A DNA stretch of 64,000 nucleotides from Kangsaoukella pontilimi (GTDB lineage: Bacteria; Pseudomonadota; Alphaproteobacteria; Rhodobacterales; Rhodobacteraceae): assembly GCF_009830125.1 (NCBI RefSeq), contig NZ_WUPT01000001.1:1779060-1843059 (forward strand), in the 5' to 3' direction. The translations under genes were made by a program, and so were the position numbers. Numbering within the stretch: the first letter of the stretch is position 1; every line of letters starts with the position of its first letter. The notes under the pieces are model-generated. The model saw only the letters and a program-made list of their open reading frames with translations. It had not been told where the DNA came from and searched no databases. Shown here piece after piece: positions 1 to 8,058 of the stretch.

Positions 1-185
1 AGAACCGCGATATTCGTCAGACCGTGTTCGCTTGCCAGATAATACGCCGTCGCAAGGCCGTGCCCCCCGCCGCCGATGATAACGATGTCATAGGCCGGTT
101 TCGGTTCGGGATCGCGCCAGAGGGGCTGCCAGCCGCTGTTCCGGCGCAACCCCTCGCGAAATACGCGAAACCCAGAATAGCGCAT
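1..185 (-). CDS. soxB: Sarcosine oxidase subunit beta, N-terminal part (cut by window edge)
   Basis: The translation starts MRYSGFRVF and reaches an FAD-binding dinucleotide motif (IIGGGGHG) near residue 40, followed by LATAYYLA. This is the usual N-terminus of the heterotetrameric sarcosine oxidase beta subunit, which oxidatively demethylates sarcosine to glycine in the cytoplasm. A GGAGGG ribosome site lies just upstream of the ATG at 185. Only about 61 residues are in the window; the rest, and the expected soxDAG partners, lie to the left. Confidence 0.85.
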   Translation of the reverse strand, partial: MRYSGFRVFREGLRRNSGWQPLWRDPEPKPAYDIVIIGGGGHGLATAYYLASEHGLTNIAV

Positions 186-282
186 CGTCCCTCCTCTGCC
201 TGAGGAGATCGAAACAACTCGGCGGGCGCTTGGCAATCGCCTAATACGACGACCCGTGACGCAAACGGACCTCGCACCATGG

Positions 283-305
283 AAAAGGGCGCCCGAAAGC
301 GCCCC
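283..305 (-). terminator. Intrinsic terminator of the TadE/TadG operon
   Basis: A hairpin (GGGCGC at 287-292, GCGCCC at 299-304) is followed on the minus strand by TTTTCC. It sits about 25 bases after the stop of the TadG-like gene, which is the right place for a Rho-independent terminator. Confidence 0.7.
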
Positions 306-329
306 TGACCGGTTGCAAACTCTCCGGCG

Positions 330-1793
330 TCAGCCGCGCAGACGGGGGCGTCCCATCACGGTGAAGAAGTGGCCGTTGCCCACGGTGCATCCGGCGAATG
401 TCGCCAGCGACGTGCCATCGATCTCACCGCCCGCAATCACCGAGGCGCTGCCGAAGCCCAGCCCCTGTGCCGCGAAGTTCACGTTGCCGGCTGCGATGAT
501 CTGGCCGCCGAACATGCTGATCTTGGCCGCCGACTTCATGCCGCCCCGCGTGACCAAAGTGGCAGAGCCGTTCGTGGCGCAGCCGGAGGCCGTACCGATG
601 GTCAGTCCCTGGGGCGAGCCGATGGAGCTGTCCATGTCCGTGCTTTCGGTGATGAAAGTGGCGTTCGACAGGACCACGCCATTGGCGAAGGCGAAGTCGC
701 AATCGGTGATGACGACGACGTCCTCAAAGGTCTCGGCCGCGACCGACAGGGTGTTGCCGCTGGTGCAACTCACCTGGTGGATGCGGCCCTTCGTCAGGTC
801 GGCCATCGACAGCTCTTTCTTGCCGGAGCCGTTGGTGTTGGTGGTGTCCGTCGTATCCACAGCAACCTCCACCACGGTCTCGACCCCATCGGTCACCGTG
901 CCGGTGATCGAGCCGCCGCCCGAGCCACCCGCACCCGATCCCGGCGTGACATCCAGAACCGTGAGGTTGGTGATATAGCTCCGCGCGTAGTCCACATGCC
1001 CCGACTTGATGCCCGCGATGATCTCGTCGATCAGCTTTTCGACATTCAGATTGTAAGGGCCCCGCTCCATCCGCGCCGCGTCAAGATTGGTGTTCTTCGT
1101 GTAGTCGTTGTCCGGGATGATCAGGTTCGAAAAGGTCGGCATCGAGACGCGAACGCCATTGTCGTAGTCGAAGAAGTTGTTCTGATTCATCTCGACCTGC
1201 GTGTCGGAGTGGACGCAGAAGCCGTTCATGAATTTGTTGTTCGACTGCATGTCCACGCGGCCATTCGCGTAAAAGCCGTCGGTCGTGCAGGGCAGCACTT
1301 CGCGGGTGAAGACCGAGGTCGTCCGCACATCCCAGTCCCAGAAGCCGATGAACTGCAACAGGAAGCTCGACACCGGGTTGGCCTTTTCGCCGAGGCGGCT
1401 GGTTTCGACCCAAACCGCGTTGGGCTTCGTGTCATCGACGGTGAAGGACTTGGAGACCTGATCGTAGGTGCCGAAATGGATATCCGACGTCTCCAGGATC
1501 GTGCCGAAGCGACTCTGCTCCATGTTGGCGGCGGCCACCTTGACGGCGGTATCCTTGGCCAGGTCCGGGTCGCCGGTCTCGGTCCGGGTGTAGAGCGCCG
1601 CATGACCGGCGACGTCAGCAGCCACCTGAAGCTGCGTCCGCGCCGAGATCAGGCTCGACATGTCGATGGCAAGGCCCGCGAAGATGGCGAGCGCGACGGT
1701 GAAGAACAGGTTCAGCACGGAAATCGCGCCGGTCTCGTCCCGCGCCCCGTCGAGGGTGCGCTTGAGATAATCATTCATGGGCAACCGGGTCAT
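330..1793 (-). CDS. TadG-family pilus-assembly / Flp-locus protein
   Basis: This 487-residue protein has one N-terminal membrane segment (about residues 24-48) preceded by DETGAISVLNLFF, the hallmark of TadE/TadG proteins processed or anchored like pilins. The long remainder is polar and extracytoplasmic, with a Gly/Ser-rich linker near residue 290. Family knowledge places TadG with the tight-adherence (Flp) pilus machine. It is the last of three co-directional genes, starting 1 base after its neighbour's stop and preceded by GGGAG. No other tad genes are in the window. The C-terminal domain is not recognised. Confidence 0.75.
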   Translation of the reverse strand: MTRLPMNDYLKRTLDGARDETGAISVLNLFFTVALAIFAGLAIDMSSLISARTQLQVAADVAGHAALYTRTETGDPDLAKDTAVKVAAANMEQSRFGTILETSDIHFGTYDQVSKSFTVDDTKPNAVWVETSRLGEKANPVSSFLLQFIGFWDWDVRTTSVFTREVLPCTTDGFYANGRVDMQSNNKFMNGFCVHSDTQVEMNQNNFFDYDNGVRVSMPTFSNLIIPDNDYTKNTNLDAARMERGPYNLNVEKLIDEIIAGIKSGHVDYARSYITNLTVLDVTPGSGAGGSGGGSITGTVTDGVETVVEVAVDTTDTTNTNGSGKKELSMADLTKGRIHQVSCTSGNTLSVAAETFEDVVVITDCDFAFANGVVLSNATFITESTDMDSSIGSPQGLTIGTASGCATNGSATLVTRGGMKSAAKISMFGGQIIAAGNVNFAAQGLGFGSASVIAGGEIDGTSLATFAGCTVGNGHFFTVMGRPRLRG

Positions 1794-1794
1794 A

Positions 1795-2217
1795 TCAAAT
1801 CTCCCGCATCTGCTGGGTTGTGATGGTCACGTCGAAACCCGACATGGCCGAGAAAATGCCAAACCCACCCGAAAGATCGCTAGCCGGTACAGTGACCGAC
1901 GCCGTGGCCATGCCATCGGCCATGAAGAAATAGACCGAAACGTCGTCGCTGATGCTTGCCAGAGCCTTGACGATGCGTGCCTTGATTTCGGTCTCGGACG
2001 TGATGTCGCCGATAGAATAGGAGCGAAGGACATCCTGAGTGACGTCAAGCGCCGCGGCCTGCCCGTTGAAGAGCAGCGCGATTTCACCGATCCCGATCAT
2101 GAAGAGGATCCAGAACGGCAGCCAGATCGCGGCTTCGACGGTGACCCCGCCGTCTTCGCTTTTCCGGAAACGGCGATTGAGGCGCGCGGCGGAGGAAAGG
2201 AATTTGCTGACAGACAT
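1795..2217 (-). CDS. TadE-like pilus assembly protein
   Basis: The 140-residue protein opens with a basic stretch, then EDGGVTVEAAIWLPFWILFM, a TadE-type motif (acidic-Gly, VTVEAA) running into a single membrane helix. The rest is a small periplasmic domain. TadE-like minor pseudopilins work in Flp pilus biogenesis at the inner membrane. It lies between another TadE-like gene (9-base gap) and the TadG-like gene (1-base gap), so the three are probably one transcript. Confidence 0.8.
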   Translation of the reverse strand: MSVSKFLSSAARLNRRFRKSEDGGVTVEAAIWLPFWILFMIGIGEIALLFNGQAAALDVTQDVLRSYSIGDITSETEIKARIVKALASISDDVSVYFFMADGMATASVTVPASDLSGGFGIFSAMSGFDVTITTQQMREI

Positions 2218-2226
2218 GGGGGAACC

Positions 2227-2640
2227 TCAGCTTTCAACCAGATGCATGGACGAAACGGTGATGTCGAATTCCAAGAGCTTCCCGACAAAGCCGATGATCG
2301 CGACATCCGTGACCGGCATCGTGACGGTCGTCGCCACAGCGCCCGAACCCAGCGTCGTCTCGACACTGGCGTTCTTCGAAAAGGGTGCCAGACGTGCCTT
2401 TACGTTATTCTCAACAGCGTCGGCGTCTTCGAGGATCTGAAACGACGCAAGGCGGTTCGCGTCCTGCACGATGCGGGTGACCTTGGCCTGGCTGTGGAAC
2501 ATCATCGAAACATCCGCGATCAATGCAAAAAACAGCATGTAAATCGGCATCCAGAGCACGGACTCGACCGTGATGGCACCGCGTTCATCAGAACGGAATC
2601 GCGCTAGAGTTGCCCAAATGGGCCCGTGGGGGACGTGCAT
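2227..2640 (-). CDS. TadE-like pilus assembly protein (second copy)
   Basis: This 137-residue paralogue of the next gene has RSDERGAITVESVLWMPIYMLFF near its start, the TadE signature leading into one membrane helix. It is the promoter-proximal gene of the three-gene TadE/TadE/TadG cluster. Two TadE-like proteins with one TadG-like protein is the usual composition of such clusters in Rhodobacteraceae. The exact role of each copy cannot be read from the sequence. Confidence 0.8.
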   Translation of the reverse strand: MHVPHGPIWATLARFRSDERGAITVESVLWMPIYMLFFALIADVSMMFHSQAKVTRIVQDANRLASFQILEDADAVENNVKARLAPFSKNASVETTLGSGAVATTVTMPVTDVAIIGFVGKLLEFDITVSSMHLVES

Positions 2641-2833
2641 AACGGCACCTACTCGTTAACCAATCAACTTCACGACCGGGGGGTACTTGGCCGTGAGAAC
2701 GCGATCAGCTTAACCCAGAGGCAAGAAATATGTCAGCAATTCGTCGAATTGCGGCTTTTTTGAGAGACGCCGTCTCCGATGCCGAAACAACACGGCCTGA
2801 TTTGCGGGACTGTCACCGAAAGGGCCGGAAAAT

Positions 2834-2854
2834 GAGGCGAGAATCGCTCGCCTC
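2834..2854 (-). terminator. Terminator overlapping the glutamate dehydrogenase stop codon
   Basis: An 8-bp perfect stem (GAGGCGAG / CTCGCCTC) with a 5-base loop is followed on the minus strand by ATTTTCC. The first bases of the stem overlap the last codon region of the dehydrogenase gene. Confidence 0.7.
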
Positions 2855-4290
2855 TACAGCCCTTTTGCACGGTAACTCGCCGCCACACGGTCGATCGCGA
2901 CGATATAGGCCGCGGTTCTGAGGTCGGTGACATCGTCACGAGACCTCCACACCTCACGCATCGCCTGATAGGCGCCCCGCATCGTGTCATCGAGACCCGA
3001 ACGGACCAGTTCCAGCTCGCCCGCGCCCCTGAGGTACTTCTCCTTGAAGCTCGGTGTCATGGACCACGCGTCGCCCAAATGCTCGCTCAGCCGTTCCAGC
3101 TCCTGCACGATCAGCATATGGCGCGCCTCTTCCTGACGGCGCTGCATCCGGCCGAAGCGGATATGGCTCAGGTTTTTGACCCATTCGAAATAGGACACGG
3201 TCACGCCGCCTGCGTTGGCGTACATGTCGGGGATGATCACGGTGCCCTTTTTGCGCAGAACCTCGTCCGCGCCCGCCGTAACGGGACCGTTGGCGGCCTC
3301 GATGATGAGCGGCGCCTTGATACGCTCGACATTGGACAGGTTGATGACACCTTCCAGCGCAGCGGGGATCAGAATGTCACAGTCAATTTCCAGGACACTC
3401 GCCCCGTCCTCGACATAGGCTCCGGCCGAATAGCCCTTCACTCCGCCATGGTTCCGGATCCACTGGCTGACGGCTTCGACATCCAGACCGTCATCATCCA
3501 CCAGCGCACCGTCACGCTCGATGATCCCAACTATCTTCGCGCCGTCCTCTTCGGACAGGAACTTGGCGGCGTGGTAGCCCACATTCCCGAGGCCCTGAAC
3601 AACGACCCTCTTGCCGTCGAGCGTGCCGGACAGCCCCGCCTCGGCCACGTCCTCGGCATGACGGAAATACTCCTGAAGCGCGTATTGCACGCCGCGCCCC
3701 GTCGCTTCGACCCGGCCCTGGATACCGCCCGCATGGGGCGGTTTGCCGGTGACGCAGGCCCGCGCATTGATATCGGTGGTGTTCATCCGGGCGTATTGGT
3801 CTGCGATCCACGCCATCTCGCGCTCGCCCGTGCCCATGTCGGGCGCGGGCACGTTCTGCGCGGGGTCGATCAGATCGCGTTTGGCCAGTTCATAGGCGAA
3901 GCGCCTCGTGATCCGCTCGAGCTCGTCTTCCTCGTATTCGCGCGGATCGATACACAGCCCGCCTTTCGAGCCGCCAAAGGGCGTTTCCACGAGGGCGCAT
4001 TTGTAGGTCATCAGCGCCGCCAGCGCCTCAACCTCGTCCTGACTGACACCGAGCGAATAGCGGATACCGCCCTTCACGGGTTCCATATGCTCGGAATGGA
4101 CCGAGCGATACCCGGTGAAGGTCTGGATTTTGCCCCGCAGCTTCACCCCGAAGCGCACGGTGTAGGTCGAGTTGCAGACGCGGATCTTCTCTTCCAGACC
4201 CGGCGACAGGTCCATCAGCGCTGCCGCGCGGTTGAACATAAGATCGACGCTCTCGCGAAACGTCGGTTCATTCGTGGCGCGCATGTCCAT
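2854..4290 (-). CDS. gdhA: Glu/Leu/Phe/Val-family dehydrogenase, probably glutamate dehydrogenase
   Basis: The 478-residue enzyme carries the substrate-site motif TPFGGSKGG with the catalytic lysine, VPAPDMGTGEREM with the catalytic aspartate, and a nucleotide-binding GLGNVG turn. The expected reaction is interconversion of glutamate and 2-oxoglutarate plus ammonia with NAD(P)H in the cytoplasm. Cofactor preference cannot be decided. In-frame TTG and GTG codons precede the chosen ATG at 4290, but GGGAGG lies 8 bases before that ATG. It is a single gene with its own terminator. Confidence 0.88.
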   Translation of the reverse strand: MDMRATNEPTFRESVDLMFNRAAALMDLSPGLEEKIRVCNSTYTVRFGVKLRGKIQTFTGYRSVHSEHMEPVKGGIRYSLGVSQDEVEALAALMTYKCALVETPFGGSKGGLCIDPREYEEDELERITRRFAYELAKRDLIDPAQNVPAPDMGTGEREMAWIADQYARMNTTDINARACVTGKPPHAGGIQGRVEATGRGVQYALQEYFRHAEDVAEAGLSGTLDGKRVVVQGLGNVGYHAAKFLSEEDGAKIVGIIERDGALVDDDGLDVEAVSQWIRNHGGVKGYSAGAYVEDGASVLEIDCDILIPAALEGVINLSNVERIKAPLIIEAANGPVTAGADEVLRKKGTVIIPDMYANAGGVTVSYFEWVKNLSHIRFGRMQRRQEEARHMLIVQELERLSEHLGDAWSMTPSFKEKYLRGAGELELVRSGLDDTMRGAYQAMREVWRSRDDVTDLRTAAYIVAIDRVAASYRAKGL

Positions 4291-4440
4291 CACCAAGTCC
4301 TCCCTGAATGTTCTTTCGCGGCCCGTTCACAAACCGCACAATTTTCAGGCAGCGTAACAAACTGACCGTCGATTGAAAGTGTCGAGACTCTTGCCAAGGA
4401 TTCCACCCAGCCAGTAGCTTCTGAGGAAAGAGACAATGGC

Positions 4441-4692
4441 ATGGGCAACGGCACACGAAGCATCCTGTCTTGGGGACTGATCGCCACCGGCAGTCTGGCC
4501 GCCCTCTTCGGCGTCTGGGCCATCGCAACCTATGTCATCGGCGTCATCCGAGTTCTGGACGCACCGGACCGGTCGTGGATTTTTTGGGGGCTTGCGATCA
4601 TGATGATCGGGATCATCGCACTCGCCGCCGGTATCCCCGCGCTTGTGGCCGGGCTGCGGATGCGACAAGGCGGTCAGTCGCGGGACAGGTGA
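4441..4692 (+). CDS. Small two-helix membrane protein, unknown function
   Basis: The 83-residue product has two strongly hydrophobic helices (about residues 10-36 and 47-70) joined by a short polar turn, and ends in a basic tail. No family is recognised. It is divergent from glutamate dehydrogenase and converges with the next gene, overlapping its 3' end by 19 bases. A GAGGAAAG purine stretch lies upstream. Confidence 0.55.
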   Translation: MGNGTRSILSWGLIATGSLAALFGVWAIATYVIGVIRVLDAPDRSWIFWGLAIMMIGIIALAAGIPALVAGLRMRQGGQSRDR

Positions 4693-5171
4693 CCGTCCCG
4701 TTCGAGGATGAGCGCCGTCAGGATCTCGGCCATGGCTTTGGACTGCCCGCCCGACACGACTCCGCCGATACCCAGAAAGGTGCCGGCCCGCCACCAGAGA
4801 CCTGGCGCCCAGCCCCGTGGCCCCGGCGTCTTGAGCCGGACAAGGAAGCCTTGCGAAGGCTTGAACGCGAAGGCGCCGCGTTCGACACCTTCGACATCCT
4901 CGATGCGGGCCAGAACCGCGCCGGCGTCGGTCCGAAGCTCGGTCTTGGTCAGTTCGATCACAGCGCTCGTTGCCCGGCGCATGGCATCCGCGCCCCAGAG
5001 CGCAAGCACGCCGCAGATCAGAAAGACGCCTTGCCAGACCACCGCGCCCACGGCAGCAAACGCCGTCCAGATCAGCAGAAGCCCAAGGCAAACCAGCATC
5101 CCGATCCCAGCCCAGCGGCGCGGCTCGGAGGCGGGTAGAACCGCCAGTATCCTGTCGTCGCTCTCGGTCAT
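4674..5171 (-). CDS. Membrane protein with two N-terminal helices, unknown function
   Basis: This 165-residue protein has two adjacent hydrophobic helices (about residues 20-60) followed by a soluble domain with a beta-rich look (VIELTKTELRTDAG, FLVRLKTPGPRGW), reminiscent of PH-like bacterial membrane proteins. The start ATG overlaps the stop of the TetR gene by 4 bases, so the two are translationally coupled and may share a regulatory context. Its function is unknown. Confidence 0.65.
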   Translation of the reverse strand: MTESDDRILAVLPASEPRRWAGIGMLVCLGLLLIWTAFAAVGAVVWQGVFLICGVLALWGADAMRRATSAVIELTKTELRTDAGAVLARIEDVEGVERGAFAFKPSQGFLVRLKTPGPRGWAPGLWWRAGTFLGIGGVVSGGQSKAMAEILTALILERDGHLSRD

Positions 5172-5755
5172 GCCTTTACCATCCGTCGCGCAAGCCTGAC
5201 GTAAATCCGCTCAATTCGGTCCGGCGTCAATCGCCCATCGGGCCGGTACCAGACATGGACACCAGCCAGCATCGCGATCATCGCCATGGCCGTGACGCGG
5301 GCATCGGGCATCCGGAAGCTGCCATCCTCATGCCCTGCTATCAGGATTTGCTCCAGCTCGGCTTCATACCGGCGGCGCAGCCCCTCGATCACCGCGAAGT
5401 TCTCGGGCGTCAGGTTGCGGAGCTCCATATAGGCCAGAAACACCGCGTCGGGCCGGTTCAGGTGATAACCAAGGTGGAACCGGACAAACGCCTCCAGCCG
5501 GTCGGCGGGCGCTCCCGCTTCGGGAATGTCCGCCCAGGCCGCGAGCAGGTCCTCCAGGTGGCCCCTCATCAGCTCGAAGAGCAGCGTTTGCTTGTCGGGC
5601 GTGTAGAGGTACAGCGCTCCGGCCTGCACACCGACCTCGGCCGCGATTTCGCGCATCGACACCGCCGCATACCCCGACCGCGCAAACAGCTTCAGCGCCG
5701 CCTCGCGGATCGCCGGACCGGTGATTTCAGCATGAGAGCCTGCCTTGCGCGCCAT
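5168..5755 (-). CDS. TetR/AcrR-family transcriptional regulator
   Basis: The 195-residue protein has an N-terminal TetR helix-turn-helix (about residues 14-60: AALKLFARSGYAAVSMREIAAEVGV followed by GALYLYTPDKQTLL) and a helical ligand-binding domain. Close relatives in this group often control acyl-CoA or lipid metabolism, but no target is proven here. A palindrome 15-28 bases upstream of the start is a likely autoregulatory operator. The gene is co-transcribed with the membrane protein that follows it. Confidence 0.88.
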   Translation of the reverse strand: MARKAGSHAEITGPAIREAALKLFARSGYAAVSMREIAAEVGVQAGALYLYTPDKQTLLFELMRGHLEDLLAAWADIPEAGAPADRLEAFVRFHLGYHLNRPDAVFLAYMELRNLTPENFAVIEGLRRRYEAELEQILIAGHEDGSFRMPDARVTAMAMIAMLAGVHVWYRPDGRLTPDRIERIYVRLARRMVKA

Positions 5756-5769
5756 AATCCGCTGATATC

Positions 5770-5783
5770 TGAACGCACGTTCA
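5770..5783. promoter_or_regulatory. Palindromic operator candidate for the adjacent TetR regulator
   Basis: The perfect inverted repeat TGAACG-CA-CGTTCA lies between the TetR gene (minus) and the lipoprotein gene (plus). Size, symmetry and position match a TetR-family operator. It could control both divergent genes. Confidence 0.6.
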
Positions 5784-5838
5784 TATTAAAGACCTCTCGG
5801 GCGCTTGCTCCGGACGGGCGGCATGGCATAACTGGCCC

Positions 5839-6120
5839 ATGCTTCGCGCCTCCGCCCTTGTCCTGAGCCTTACAGCGCTGGCCGCCTGCTCCGGCTGGCC
5901 CGACGTGCCGCAGGTCGAGGGGGCCGCCGAGCGCACCGCCTGGCCGACACTCCTGCCGCTCGATCAGGTGGCGGGCGCGCAGGTCGTGGACGACCCCGAC
6001 GCGCTGCGTGAAACGCTTCTTGTGCGGGCCTTGGCGCTGCGGGGACGGGCGGCGATCCTGCGCGGCACCGTCCGCGACGAGGACGACATGGAAGCCCTCC
6101 GCCAAAGGCTTGCGCGCTAA
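5839..6120 (+). CDS. Small lipoprotein, unknown function
   Basis: The 93-residue product has a lipoprotein signal (MLRASALVLSLTALAAC, lipobox LAAC with Cys17), so it should be lipid-anchored in the cell envelope. The mature part is short and helical, with a conserved-looking TLLPLDQVAG segment and an RLAR end. It is 62 bases upstream of homoserine dehydrogenase on the same strand. Similar small lipoproteins occur in Rhodobacteraceae, but no function is known to me. Confidence 0.65.
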   Translation: MLRASALVLSLTALAACSGWPDVPQVEGAAERTAWPTLLPLDQVAGAQVVDDPDALRETLLVRALALRGRAAILRGTVRDEDDMEALRQRLAR

Positions 6121-6182
6121 CGCCGTTGCAGGCCGGGGGCGAAGCCGCTAACACCCTGCCCGAACCGTCAAGGAGCCCGCAA

Positions 6183-7469
6183 ATGTCTGAACCGCTTCGC
6201 CTTGGGATCGCCGGGCTCGGCACCGTCGGAATTGGTGTCGTCAAGATCGTGCAATCGATGCCCGAGATGCTGGCCGAGCGCACGGGCCGGACCATCGAGA
6301 TCACGGCGGTCTCGGCCCGGTCGCGGGACAAGGACCGGGGCGCGGACCTGTCAGGGTACGCATGGGAAGACGATCCAGTGGCCCTCGCCAAACGGGATGA
6401 TATCGACGTGTTCGTCGAACTCATGGGCGGCGACGAAGGCCCGGCAAAGAACGCGGTCGAGGCGGCGATCGCCGCCGGCAAGGACGTGGTGACCGCGAAC
6501 AAGGCGCTTCTGGCCGTTCATGGACAGGCGCTGGCCGAAGCGGCCGAGGCCGCGGGGCTACGCCTTCGCTTCGAGGCGGCGGTCGCAGGCGGCATCCCCG
6601 TCATCAAGGCGCTGACCGAAGGTCTGGCGGGCAACCGGATCAAGCGCGTCATGGGCGTGATGAACGGCACCTGCAACTATATCCTGACCCGGATGCAGGA
6701 CGCGGGCCTCGACTATCAGACCGTGTTCTCCGAAGCCGAGGCGCTTGGCTATCTCGAAGCCGACCCGACCCTTGATGTGGGCGGGATCGACGCGGGGCAT
6801 AAGCTGGCCATCCTCGCCTCCATCGCCTTCGGGACGCAGGTGGATTTCCCGGCGATGCAGATCGAGGGGATCGAGCGCGTATCCATCGAGGATATCGAAC
6901 TGGCCGCCGAGATGGGCTACCGCGTCAAGCTTCTGGGCGTGGCGCAGATGACCGGACGCGGGCTTGAGACGCGGATGTCTCCCTGCCTCGTGCCCATGGC
7001 CTCGCCCCTGGGTCAGCTCGAAGGCGCAACCAACATGGTCGTTCTCGAAGGCGACAGCGTTGGCCAGATCGTGATCCGCGGCGCGGGCGCGGGCGAAGGA
7101 CCGACCGCCAGCGCGGTGATGAGCGATATCGCGGACATCGCACGCGGCTTCCGCCTTCCGACCTTCGGCGCCCCCGCCTCGGCCCTGACCCGTGCACGGG
7201 CGGCAACCTCTACCGCGCCGGCGCCCTTCTATCTTCGCATGGCGCTTGCCGACAAACCCGGCTCGCTCGCCAAGATCGCGACGGTTCTGGGCAATGCGGG
7301 CATCTCGATCGACCGGATGCGCCAGCTTTCCCATACGGACCCGAGCGCCCCGGTGGTGATCGTCACGCACAAGACACCGCGTCAGGCACTGGACGAGGCT
7401 ATCGCCGCGATGGACGGGACCGGCGTTTTGACCGCGGCGCCGGTTGCGCTTAGAATCGAGGAAGTCTGA
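6183..7469 (+). CDS. hom: Homoserine dehydrogenase
   Basis: This 428-residue enzyme reduces aspartate semialdehyde to homoserine, the branch step towards threonine and methionine. It shows an N-terminal nucleotide-binding GLGTVGIG (residues 10-17), the central catalytic domain (GIPVIKALTEGLAGNRI, MNGTCNYIL, AEALGYLEADPTLDVGGIDA) and a C-terminal ACT domain (LRMALADKPGSLAKIA) for feedback control. The reading frame is open 19 codons further upstream, but AAGGAG precedes the ATG at 6183, and family N-termini agree with it. Confidence 0.95.
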   Translation: MSEPLRLGIAGLGTVGIGVVKIVQSMPEMLAERTGRTIEITAVSARSRDKDRGADLSGYAWEDDPVALAKRDDIDVFVELMGGDEGPAKNAVEAAIAAGKDVVTANKALLAVHGQALAEAAEAAGLRLRFEAAVAGGIPVIKALTEGLAGNRIKRVMGVMNGTCNYILTRMQDAGLDYQTVFSEAEALGYLEADPTLDVGGIDAGHKLAILASIAFGTQVDFPAMQIEGIERVSIEDIELAAEMGYRVKLLGVAQMTGRGLETRMSPCLVPMASPLGQLEGATNMVVLEGDSVGQIVIRGAGAGEGPTASAVMSDIADIARGFRLPTFGAPASALTRARAATSTAPAPFYLRMALADKPGSLAKIATVLGNAGISIDRMRQLSHTDPSAPVVIVTHKTPRQALDEAIAAMDGTGVLTAAPVALRIEEV

Positions 7470-7482
7470 CGGCGGTGGCGGT

Positions 7483-8052
7483 TCAGAAGATGAACCGCCA
7501 GATGCCCGAACTCATCAGCTCCGCTGCCGCCAGAAGCGCAGCAAAGGCCTTGAAGGCAAGGCTTCTATATTGCCGCCAGATCCAGGCGAGACAGCCGAAC
7601 GAGATCATCAACGCGACAGGCCCGACGATATCGGCGTGTGCGCGGCTGTCCCAATAGCTGACCGGGCTTTCAAAAACCCACGAACTGAGCGGCCAGAAAT
7701 GCTGCCGCGCGTCATGGGTGTGGAGCGGAAAGTCGAACGCCAGGTGCAGGAGCGCCGCACCGGTGAAGGCGATGAAAACCGGGCTTTTCCGCCAGAGCGC
7801 CAGCAATAGCCCCGCGCCCCATAGCACGAACGAATTATCGACGGCAAAAACCGCCTGCCATGCGTCGGAATAGTAGAGCTGCCGGAACACCGTCTCGGCC
7901 GGGATGCCCATGCCCCAGATCGACACCGACACCATCAGGTAAAGCGACAGGTCCGGCGCCAGCGCACCCAGAACCGCCGCCGTGGTCACCCGCGCCTGAC
8001 CGGGCCGGCCCATCGCCGCCGCGCCGATCAAAAGATGCGCCGGGGTATTCAC
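7483..8052 (-). CDS. Multi-pass membrane protein resembling the YdjM/DUF457 type
   Basis: The 189-residue protein starts at a GTG, 6 bases after the upstream gene's stop. It begins NTPAHLLIGAA, has about five hydrophobic helices, and contains the histidine/aspartate segment LLHLAFDFPLHTHDA. This resembles membrane-bound hydrolase-like (YdjM/DUF457) proteins. Such genes are sometimes labelled cobalamin biosynthesis CobQ in databases, for which I see no support. Function unknown. Confidence 0.6.
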   Translation of the reverse strand: MNTPAHLLIGAAAMGRPGQARVTTAAVLGALAPDLSLYLMVSVSIWGMGIPAETVFRQLYYSDAWQAVFAVDNSFVLWGAGLLLALWRKSPVFIAFTGAALLHLAFDFPLHTHDARQHFWPLSSWVFESPVSYWDSRAHADIVGPVALMISFGCLAWIWRQYRSLAFKAFAALLAAAELMSSGIWRFIF

Positions 8053-8058
8053 CTGAAG

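Noticed and set aside
369..1823. Long plus-strand frame (about 484 codons) opposite the TadG-like gene
   Set aside because: Arg/His/Ala-rich composition typical of antisense shadow in GC-rich DNA, with no ribosome site or family motifs; the minus-strand TadG frame explains the region.
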